Of a stretch of 64,000 bases of DNA, positions 25,725 to 34,945 are shown in pieces (the stretch's first letter is position 1; each line of letters opens with the position of its first letter). The notes beneath the pieces are model-generated. The model saw only the letters and a program-made list of their open reading frames with translations, was not told the origin of the DNA and searched no databases. The position numbers and the translations under genes are program-made. Origin of the DNA: Blasia pusilla (Eukaryota > Marchantiophyta > Marchantiopsida > Blasiales); the NCBI GenBank assembly GCA_050084515.1, contig CM114272.1, forward strand, positions 10,602,001 to 10,666,000. The letters run 5' to 3'.

Positions 25725-26450
25725 TTGGAACCCGTCGGAGTCCTGGTAACTCAGAAATTACCCAAAGCTAACCGAAGCCTGCAACCCGTCGACATCGGAC
25801 GGGTTGCACGCTTCTGCTAAACATTGTCGAAGCGAGCAACCCGTCGCTCTCCGACGAGTTGCTCGGATACCGATCCTTCTTGCCCGAAGATGTCGGAGGC
25901 GTGCAAACCGTCTGTTCCCGACGAGTTCCGCGGGTGCCTCGCCTTTGAGCCCAAAGACGGCAAGGCGTGCAACCCGTCGCCCTCCAACGGGTTGCGCAAG
26001 GGCCTTGCCTTGTGGTGCAGCCAGCTAGACTCCAACGACTTGCACGGGAAGCCCTCGTTCCTAACCCTTGATGAGGGAAGTGTGCAACCCAACGGTCTCC
26101 GATGGGTTCCCGTCCCAAGATACGTCCCGTTCCCGTCCCAAACACGGCGGAGGCGCGCAACATGTCGGGCTCCGACGGGTTGCGGGGGTACCTCGCGTTG
26201 TTTTCCGAAGACGACGGAGGCGCTCAACCCGTCGGTGTCCGACGGGTTTCTCGCGCACGTGGCGACGTACCTAGGATGGCGGAGGCGCGCAACATGTCGG
26301 TCTCCGACGGGTTGCGCGGGAACCTCGCGTTCTTTTCCGAAGACGACGGAGCCGCTCAACCCGTCGGTCTCTGACGGGTTGCTCACGCACGTGGCGATGG
26401 ACACAGGATGGCGGAGTCGCGCAACCTGTCGGACTCTGACGGGTTGCCAT
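25725..26450. repeat. Palindrome array in the divergent promoter region of E2
   Basis: About eleven palindromes with half-sites like CAACCCGTCGG lie between the two divergent genes. From 26160 to 26440 the centres are near 26170, 26236, 26302, 26369 and 26434, about 66 bp apart, within a higher-order repeat of about 130 bp. The spacer sequence is GC-rich and unlike the AT-rich spacers in E1 intron 2, yet the spacing is the same. Long apparent ORFs on both strands here are repeat artefacts. Confidence 0.85.
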
Positions 26451-26536
26451 TTTTCACGTCCGGACTTCCGTAACATCCGGCACGTCGCCGTCGAAAGGAC
26501 GACGGGACCCAACGGTCAGCCCAACGGCTAGAAAAG

Positions 26537-26545
26537 TATAAATAG
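26537..26545 (+). promoter_or_regulatory. TATA box of the E2 ParB-like/methyltransferase-like gene
   Basis: TATAAATAG is followed about 30 bp later by a CT-rich start-site-like stretch and 252 bp later by the ATG at 26797. The last palindrome of the upstream array ends about 90 bp before it. Confidence 0.65.
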
Positions 26546-28009
26546 GGCAAAAATCGCTCATTTCCGATTTCTCATTTCGCGATCTTCATTCCTCACTCCT
26601 CACTCTCCCGTGCAGCAGCTGATCAGATACGAAGGGGCATTTCACACGGCGACACATCGCGAGTCGATAGGAGGGAACGAGAGCGAGACGGTTCGACCGA
26701 GCGATTGCGGGACGATTCGAGCTCCCATCTCGACATCAGCAAGGTGACTGATCAAGGAACTCATCGTGGACATAGGTGGAGGCATTTCCGGCAAAAATGA
26801 CAAGGAAAAAAACACAAGCCAACAAGTCAGGGAGCTTCACTCCCAAGTCCATTAGGACTCCTGCGTCAGCTTCTCCTGGGCCTCGTTCGGCGAATGAAAT
26901 TAGGCAGCAGGAAATCGAGGAGCGGGAAAGGGAAGCAGAGATGCACAAACAAGTGCTTCTTGCGAGACGTGTTCAAGAGGTGCTAGATAAACAGAACGCA
27001 GAGGCCGAGACGTCGCAGGCCTTGAAGAAAAGGATCACCGACGAAAAGAGAGAAAAGAAGCGTCTGGACGCGTCGGTGAGGAGGGCAGAATTGGCTAAAG
27101 CGAGGAGGGAAAAAGCGATAGCCATTGACGATAGCCCAGCCCGTCCAACCGCAAGTGTTGAGATGCGAGAAATGTCCCCCACGAAGTCCGGGGACACAAT
27201 CAACATAGTGGAAACAACAGAAGTTGAAATCGATGACGACGAGGTCATGAGGACCGCCAGCGTGGAGATGGTGGACATGGCCGAAGAAGCCAGAGAGCAG
27301 TCATTCTCGACTCCAAGCCCGGCGGAGGACATCGACCTCTATCGGATCGACGAGTTTCTAGTCGATTTTCCAGCCTCTGTCTCAGACAAGTTAGCTGGTC
27401 AAGAAACCGACCCCATTTTCGAGCGGGTAAGAGAGGTTCTGGGTTTTTTTAATTATGTGAATTGCAATTCATTGGGATTTCAGTGTAGCTTATTCCTCTT
27501 GTCCCGGTTCTGACAGGTGGTAAAGCAGATGGCACTCATGGAGGGCCACAACGTCCCGAGGATTCCACTATGCCGATTGCGGACAATGGAATACGTCCGC
27601 GAAATTCAGTCCGACGAGGACATCGTGAAGCTAAAACAATCGGCGGCGACAGCATCCTACGTCAACAGCTTTCCTGCCTTCTATGTTCAGCCTTACGATG
27701 AGCATGGAACCCAAGCTCTCGTTACCGAGGAGGACTTGGAAAAGCTTGACACATTCTGGAGGATGCGAGACCAGGACTTCAGAAGGCAAGTTGAGGGCAC
27801 GGAATTCAGCTGGATGAGGAATCTGCATTTCTTCATCTGGGATGGGAATCACAGGTTCATGGCGTGGACCAAGTTTGCGGAGGAGCGGCCCAACTCATTG
27901 GAGGCACATTTCTGCGTGAAGGCAGTGGTCCTTCACCCATACCCTCATCACATGGCAACGGTGGAGATGGCAATGCATGCCATGAACACGTGAGTATCTT
28001 TAACACTTT

Positions 28010-28700
28010 CGCAACTCGTCGGACTCCGACGAGTTGCTCGATTGATGAATGGGTTAGGTTTGTTTTTGCCAAAAGCAACTCGTCGGACTCCGACGGGTTG
28101 CTTGTCTGCATGCTTTTTCGGATCTTTTTTTAAGATTGCAACTCGTTGGACTCCGACGACTTGTTTGATTGAACATAGATTTAACTAGTTTTTGGTCCAA
28201 AGCAAACCGTGAGTCCGGCGGGTTGCTCGACAGTCGCCTTGTGAGGATGTTTTTGAAGAATGCAACTTTCGTCGGACTCCGACGAGTTGTTCGATGTTGC
28301 GCAGTTTAGAAGGTTTTTCCCCAAAGCAACCCGTGGTCCGACGGGTTGCTTGCCGCGAACTGTTTTTGGCGAAATCAACCCGTCGGACTCCGACGGGTTG
28401 ATATGGGGAAAAATAGCTTCGAGGCAAGCAACCCGTCGGACTCGTAGGGGTTGCTTTGGGGAAAAAACCTTCTAAACCTGCAGTCACTCGAGCAACTCGT
28501 CGGAGTCCGACGGGTTGCATTCTTAAAAGAACACCCTCACAAGGCGGCCTATCGAGCAACCCGTCGGACTCCGACGGTTTGCTTACCAGGCATTAGCAAA
28601 TCTGAATGCAATCCGTCGGACTCCGACGGGTTGCATCATTAAGCTCGTTGCTAGAATCCGACCTTGAGCTGTGACGACCCGTCGGAGTCCGACGGGTTGC
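28010..28700. repeat. Palindrome array in E2 intron 2
   Basis: Twelve palindromes have centres near 28024, 28088, 28150, 28217, 28275, 28338, 28388, 28442, 28504, 28567, 28620 and 28690. Several are perfect, with CAACCCGTCGGA and its complement around one C. They fill the intron between the donor at 27990 and the acceptor at 28744. The flanking exons contain none. Confidence 0.9.
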
Positions 28701-30854
28701 AAGAACCCATGTAATTTCCTGACGGGTTGAGTTTGGATGTGCAGGATTGTATCGGAGGGGAATGTCACCCACCACTGGATCCAGGACTGCGATCGGGTGA
28801 GGAAGGTGCTTACGACGCACCCGGGAGAGTACAGGGGGTTCTTGGGCGATGCCCTCGTCAATCAGATGCTTGCAAAGGGTGCTCAGATTAAGAAGAAAAC
28901 TTGGGCAAACAAGTTTATTTCTCAAGATGCAGCCGTAACCATCCTTTGCTGGTCGAAGATACAGGCCGCGAAGAAAAGCGCTGCACTGGAGCTGGAGCGG
29001 AGGGAGAAGGTATCTGCGTCTGAGCGCGCCAAATTCATCCAAGCTGCAATATCTGCTGCAACGAAATACACGGCGAGCAAGATGCAGCGATACATTAGCA
29101 TTCTCAACCCCGAACTTGGTCCGGAGTTCTACAAGGAGCTGAAGGCGATTATCAAGCGCCAGCGGAAGAGGGATGAAGATCCGCATGGTCGGATTGGGGA
29201 GAAAGTGTCGCTGGATCGCGTGCATCGGTTTGCGTTGTCCGAGATAAGCGAATTCAGGAGGATACGACTGATGAAAATCAGTCTCGAGGGCTCAGAGGCC
29301 CAGAAGAGGGCGGCACACCATCCTCCGGGTGTGTCTGATCCAGTGATCTTGCATTGGCTACGCGAATGGTCATTCTGGGACGCGTTGCGGGTAATCGGGA
29401 AGTCCGTGCTGGACGGTCTGCAAGCGGAGCTCAGAAGATTGGAGCCCATTCCGCCGGAAGCAAACCTTGAAAATCCTGGAGATTACGAGGTTTGGCTCGA
29501 CGACATCCGGGACAAGCCAACAAAAAACCCAGGATTCAAGACCATGTTCAAGGTTTGCGTCCTCCCTCAGGCAGAGCTTGACGAAGAAGTAGAGGGGAAC
29601 AAACGGGATCAAGCGAAGAAGAAGCGAGATCTATAGGAGCACACGGCCGATTCTGTTCGATTAAAAGCTGCCCAACGGATGGTCTTCACGTACCTTGTCC
29701 AGTGTAAGAACGCAGGTACGTGGGGAAAATTACCGGTAGCCTTGAAGTTGTGGGCTTCGCCGCCGGATGCAGAGATATTCTCCATGTACGATGTGGAGAT
29801 GGGGCAGCACATGTCCGATTGGGAGGTGGAGAATTGCCCCATTTGGCTCGACTTCAACGACCCTAAAGACATCACGGATAAGGACTTACGAGTGCTTCAT
29901 GATGCAGTGGCCTCAGGACAAGACGACATCCCCAATTTCGTCCAGCTTGAAGACTTCTTCGGAGGAGATGCAGAAGAGCAGGCCCACGAGACAGCTGAGT
30001 TGGCTTCCAAGGTCCGCACAGCCAAAGACAAATCCACAGCGGGTCTCAAAGGCAAGGCGAGGGGAGGGAAAAATTCAGAGGCCGAGTCTTCCCAAAGAGA
30101 GGCTGAAGATTCAAGGCCAGAGGCGGAATTGTCTAGACGAGCGGGGAGAGAGGGTCGGACCAGGTCCTCGGCAAAATAAACGCCACCAGAATCCGAGGTC
30201 ATAGAAACCCCGACAAGCCGTCCCTAGGCTAGGGAGAAGCGGAAGCGAGAGGTGCCCGGTTTGTCCCAAGGAGAATACAGCCCATCGTCCTTGGGAATCC
30301 ACAGACAAACAACGACCCGGACAAGCGTCCTCCTTCAGTTCACTCCTTTACTGGATGAGCTGAAGAGCTTCAGTTCTCAAGCGTCGACACCAGCCATCGA
30401 AAAATTGACAACGCTGGGACGGAAGCTCCAATGAAACGGGCACGCTGCCTGGACGGTGAATGGAGTGGTCGAAGAGGTTGCGGTGGATCTCTTGATCGCC
30501 GATCTGCCCTCGGGGTTACGACTTTGAGGCGAGAATCCGTCGGACGAGGTACCTGAGTGGAATGTGCCGCTCAATTATGACCAGATTGCCCTTTTGTTCT
30601 CCTTTGCAGACGCCTATCTGAGTGACAGGGGCTGCTTCTTGGTGTTGACTGGAGGGAGCGAGGACAAGCTCTTCAACCTCTAGTGCGTCAAGAGGTTGCT
30701 AAAGTGGAGGACGGCACAATCGTGGATCATCAAAAACGAGTACCCACTCCGATCCGCGACAAATCAGATTCGGGTAAGGCTCAATTCCTGTACAATAATT
30801 TCAATTATCTTATAATAATGTGTAGAATGAGAGTCAATCTGGGTTTTTTTTGTC

Positions 30855-31245
30855 CGTGAGCAACCCGTCGGAAGGCGGACGGGTTCTTCGGGCTTAGAGC
30901 AACCCATGCTCGGTGAGAGCAACCGTCGGTTTCGGTTTCCGACGGGTTGCATCTTTCCCACATACACAGGGAAAACGCGGTGTACACGCAGCCCATCGGA
31001 ACCGGCGGGTTGCGGTTGTTGCTCTTGTGTTTTCCAGTTGATTTTGGTTTTTGGATGCAAACTTGATCGATAGCGACGGGTTGCTCAGCGAGCATGGGCT
31101 GCTCTAAATAAAGCAACCCGCCGCCTTCCGGCGGGTTGCATCCAAAACCAAAATCAATCGGGAAAACCAAAAGCAACTGCAACCCGTCGGGTTCCGACGG
31201 GTTGGTCCGGGACAAAACAACCCGTCGGACTCCGACAGGTTGATC
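30855..31245. repeat. Palindrome array in E2 intron 3
   Basis: About six palindromes, some with AAGGCGG or TTCCGAC centres, lie within the intron 30774-31323. One pair (about 31080-31140 with 30870-30910) also forms a larger inverted arrangement with AGCAACCC and GGGTTGC arms. Confidence 0.8.
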
Positions 31246-31849
31246 CAAAGTCAGTTATTGAAAATGTTCTCAAGGTGACTTCTTTAGTTTCTGACATTGT
31301 TTCCAACGTCTTTGATTTCTGAGATGGACCACTCCTCGCCTTGCCGTTCGTTCGCCCGAGCACAATTTCAGGTGTTCAAGATCCAGGATCCTATGGATCC
31401 ATGCTCAGATGGGTACAGCTTAGATAGTTTGTACAATTCCCCCTCGGGAATTTACATGCAAGACAGTACCCCACTTCTGGGAGGAAGGGAAAAGTCGCCA
31501 GCCTTGATGCAAATGCTCATCGAGCTCTGCTCAAGGCCGGGTGACTTGGTGTTCGACTTAGTGGGACTTTCAGGGGCAAGTATCAAAGGCGCCTGGCAGA
31601 GTGGCAGGAACATTCTCTGCCTCGAGGAAGGCAGAATCGCTTTGACCTTTGCAAGGAGGCAAAGGCAGAATACGAAAGGCTCGTTGGGGCGTACAAATCT
31701 CCACCGAAGCCAAGAGCTCCGGTTCCAGAGCCACCCTTGGTAGTGACTCCATCGTCACTTCCAACGATTCCCAAACTCGGGAGGGCAAGGCCGAAAGTGA
31801 TTTTGCAAGAGCTCTCGGACGATGACGAGTGAGTTCAAAGAACTCAACG

Positions 31850-33010
31850 ACCTAGCTTGACTGCAGCGTTTGGAGTAGGGAGTTTTTTGATAATGAGGCA
31901 AAAGATTTCATAGAATAGATCAAATGTGATTCGAGCTTTTTCGGATGATATAAAGCGTAAGATTTTTTCGATCGATGGTGCTTGTAAATGTTTCTGATCA
32001 TTTTTCTTTTCGAATGTGATCGTCTATGTACTCCACGGACTTCTACTTTGCAACCCGTCGGATTTCTCCTACTTGCAACTTTCACTTTTGCGATCGCAAC
32101 CCGTCGGATTTCTCCTCCTTGCAACCGCTTTTTTGCACCCTTTTTACCACCTCCAGGCAACTTGTCCGACTCGGACAGGTTGCCTGATCGGACCCTTTCC
32201 TTGTTGGTCCAACTTAAGAGGCAGTCTGGCGGGCTTCTTCCCTTGGCATCTTCCCCTCAACTCGTAAAGGCAGGCGTAGGCTTCTTTTCTTCGCTCAGAC
32301 GTGTTGGATTCCTTCTACCTGTGCGGTTGCCATAATGGTATTACCGGGGACGGAGCGAGATATTGATCTTTGGATGGGTGTCACATTGCGAGAGCGCACA
32401 AGGTATCTTTGCCGAGGAAGGTGGTGGGACTCGAGATAGGTTACATGGGACCGTTATGGTGTACCTAGGGGGGGGCCAAGGCTCTCGAATTCGCCAACAT
32501 TTTCGATCCCCGTCTACAATCGGCCAGAGTAGCCACTTGAATCCCAAGACATTCCTTTGGTACTATCACCGAGGAGAGTTAGGAGTAAATTTGTAGATGA
32601 CGAGGCTGAAGAAATCATAGACTAGGTGAAATGTACATTTCCGAGGTTCCTTCGGAGGTAATAAAGGACGAGATTTTTTCAACCCATAATGGTGTTTGTA
32701 AAAGTTTGCTGGAATATGTTTTTGGACTTGTGGATTGTGTTCTTTTAGCTACTCAGAATTATAATTCTGCAACCCGTATGATTCCGACTTTTTGCTTTTT
32801 GCCCACTGCAACTTTTTAACCATTTCTAGGCAACCTGTCGGATTCCGACAGGTTGAGTGCTTGAGTGATCGGACTCTATCCTGGTGAGACCAACTTCTGG
32901 CGCATTGTGGCGGGCTTCTTGACTTTTGGCTCGTTCCCCTTCATTCGTCCAACCAGTTGTAGGCTTCTTTTCTTGTCTAAGATGTGCAGGATTCCTACTA
33001 CCGCCGGATT
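31850..33010 (+). repeat. Internal tandem duplication in the E2 3' region
   Basis: The interval of about 31850-32330 is repeated in diverged form at about 32600-33010, as in E1. The sequence between (about 32400-32625) keeps the frame ending DDEAEEIID but has two internal stops (TAG near 32446 and 32528) and a frame-changing indel near 32560. Confidence 0.5.
32048..32855. repeat. Scattered palindromes, E2 3' region
   Basis: Half-sites and diverged palindromes occur near 32050, 32098, 32157 and 32830, corresponding to those at 4860-5640 in E1. Confidence 0.65.
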
Positions 33011-33617
33011 GCCATTTCGGATTCCCAACCCGTTAGATCGTCTGGAGTGGAGGTGGAAGAAAATCACTTCTGAAAATCTTTCCTTTCTTATGGTGAGCTT
33101 TCTTACGGGTTGGGAGGGGTGCAGCTTCTCGGTTTCTCAGCCTAAGGATCTGATTTGTTCATATTTCAGAAAGTTGGTCTTGAGCAGACACCATTCAAAA
33201 CCGACCGAAAGTTGGTTATGGGGCAATTCAGGGGAGGCCATCATGCAGGCAACAATCCCTGCAAAAAGAGAGGTACCCATCCGGGTGGTCCTCCAACAAA
33301 AATACCAAGGGCACTGCTTTTTGTTGACCAAGACAGGGAATGTTAAGAAACTTAGGCTCACATGGAGAGTGATGGAAAAATGTTTAGGGTGGTCTTATGA
33401 TGTCTCCTTTTTCCTCGCCCCCTGGAAAGAGGAGGTTTTTTTAGGGCCAGATGTGGACCACTAAATACTCTCTTCTAAAGATTTCCTGAATTTGAAAGCA
33501 AACAAAAATTCAAATATGTCAAAAAGTTTTGAAGAGAGGAGGCGGATTTGGCCTTTTTTTTTAAGAGAGACTCTCCTCTCTTCCTCTCCTCTCTCTCATG
33601 TCAGAATACCAGCCCCC

Positions 33618-33626
33618 CTATCCCTC
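33618..33626. repeat. Right 9-bp target duplication of E2
   Basis: CTATCCCTC directly follows the last bases shared with E1 (CAGAATACCAGCCC plus two C). It pairs with 21147-21155. The neighbourhood is C/T-rich, which lowers the significance somewhat. Confidence 0.65.
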
Positions 33627-34554
33627 CCATTCCCTCCCCACTCCGCTCACTTTCCTCTCAGGTCCCTTCTATGCTCCTTCTCCTCTTCGTCTTCGCTCCA
33701 TCTCCTCTACATTTCCTCTCCGTTGCCTTGTGCATGCCCTTGTGATTATGCCCTCTCTCCACTTCTACGTCCACTCCCTCTCCTCTGTGTCCGCTCCACT
33801 TTAGCATCCTCCCGGTTTCCCTCCACTTCCCCCACGAACGATTTGCAGCCGACGCCCATGTGCAAGGAGAGGACTCATGCGCTCGTGAGTCCATTGACTC
33901 TACCTCCCACTACCTCTCATATTTATGAGTGGTGTCCCTAACCTTTACTTGCAAGATCCAATTAGTTTTTCTCTACTTAGCCTTGCATGCAGAAGAGTGG
34001 CACTAAATTGGGGGTGTGAACTCAAGCGTTCTTGCGTGTGCCCTCTCCTACTTCTCCTCTCAATATTTTCATTTTGATCTACACTTGCAAAATCTTGTGA
34101 TCTTGCGCCAATAGGATGGCTTTGCTATTTTCTTTTTCCGCTCTCAATCTTGCAATTCTTGGCAGAGGGGCCTTGAGTAGGAATGTGGACTCAGGTGCTC
34201 GTGAGTGCCTCCTCTCCTCCCTCAATTTTCTAAGCCCTACAATTTGCGGCATACCTTTGGGGGTTCTATTTTCAGGTTTTGCAGCCCTTTGTGGGCATGG
34301 GAATTTGCTCGCAGGTTCTCTCTTTAATTAATGCTACTCTAGCCAAGGGCGGACACCTTTGATTTTAAGAGCCATGGATTTGCCTACGGGTCTACACACT
34401 TTTATTCTACTCCTCTTCACGTGGGTTAAAATCGTTCTCGTGGCAAGAGATGTTTTGCTGTAGCCTCATGCTTTCCTCTTCCCACTCCTTTTCATGTTTA
34501 CAGCTCTTGAAATTCCCTACTTTGCTACTTTCCATTTTCCCACTACTTAGTTCA
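33627..34554. other. CT-rich spacer without a recognised gene
   Basis: Pyrimidine-rich sequence with no recognisable coding region lies between the E2 end and the Copia LTR. The open frames in it are low-complexity Ser/Pro/Leu runs. Confidence 0.5.
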
Positions 34555-34945
34555 TGTTGGTATCCAATTGCAAGAAGGAGCTATAGTATCAAGGTTGCAT
34601 AGAGACACGCGCAGACTTATGTGTATCCCTAATGTGGAAAACTGCTAAAGAAGCATAACTGGTAGGAAATGACTCTCACACTCACACACCACCAAGGAGA
34701 ACGAAATTTTTCAATAAGAGAATAAGTGGAGGCTGGTCCCCTTCTCAATTATATAGGTTATGTACAAGCAACCCTAACCCTAACCTTAACCATAGTCTAG
34801 AGGTAGACTAACTATGATTAACTAATCCTAGTTAAGATAATCCTGCTTAACTGACTAACCAAGATTAAGCTTCCCTACTTCTTGTGAGTACCAAATATAG
34901 CAGTTCAGATGTCTCATGAGCTTGACTATAACTCAATCTTCAATA
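34555..34945 (-). repeat. Probable 3' LTR of the Copia element
   Basis: On the minus strand the purine tract GAGGAGGAG (34954-34946) is followed by TATTGAAG, probably a mutated TGTTGAAG LTR start. The proposed far end is TGTTGG on the plus strand at 34555, i.e. CCAACA at the LTR end. It contains CCCTAACCCTAACC at about 34772. No second LTR is available for confirmation. Confidence 0.5.

Larger units (their letters stand above)
26797..31832 (+). pseudogene. ParB-like / N6-N4 methyltransferase-like fusion gene of E2
   Basis: The four exons 26797-27426, 27517-27989, 28745-30773 and 31324-31832 have GT-AG borders and compatible phases (0, 2, 0), for about 1,213 residues if a one-base deletion near 31627 is ignored. 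Residues 1-210 are charged and coiled-coil-like. Exon 2 begins VVKQMALMEGHN and holds a ParB/Srx-like core, IPLCRL then WDGNHRFMAW (318-327), cf. the DGxHR loop of ParB. Exon 3 is basic and helical, and near its end reads VDLLIADLPSGLR (DLPS at 954-957), the position of DPPY/motif IV, followed by RGCFLVLTGG. Exon 4 reads GREKSPALMQML and DLVFDLVGLSGAS (1118-1130), the motif X-I block of beta-class N6/N4 methyltransferases. Motif IV before motif I is the permuted order of that class. Stops: 29634, 30177, about 30225, 30432, 30525 and about 30678. Function is unknown; DNA modification or recognition is inferred. Confidence 0.75.
21156..33617. mobile_element. Mutator-like element copy E2, about 12.5 kb
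   Basis: It is bounded by CTATCCCTC direct repeats. The left end begins GAGGTGCGGTA; the right end read inward is GGGGGCTGGTA, 7 of 11 bases identical. Behind both ends lie CT/GA-rich tracts with GAGAGGAAGAGAGGAGAG. It carries two divergent genes, a SWIM-type MULE transposase on the minus strand and the ParB-like/methyltransferase-like gene on the plus strand, with a palindrome-rich promoter region of about 1.3 kb between them. Both genes have disabling changes, so this copy is probably not autonomous now. Confidence 0.7.

Noticed and set aside
25817-26531. Long open frames on both strands (over 230 codons each) before the E2 plus-strand gene
   Set aside because: They are created by the repeated palindrome, which reads as NPSDSDG, RRVARL or CNPS repeats in several frames. 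There is no domain, and the TATA box and real ATG lie downstream.
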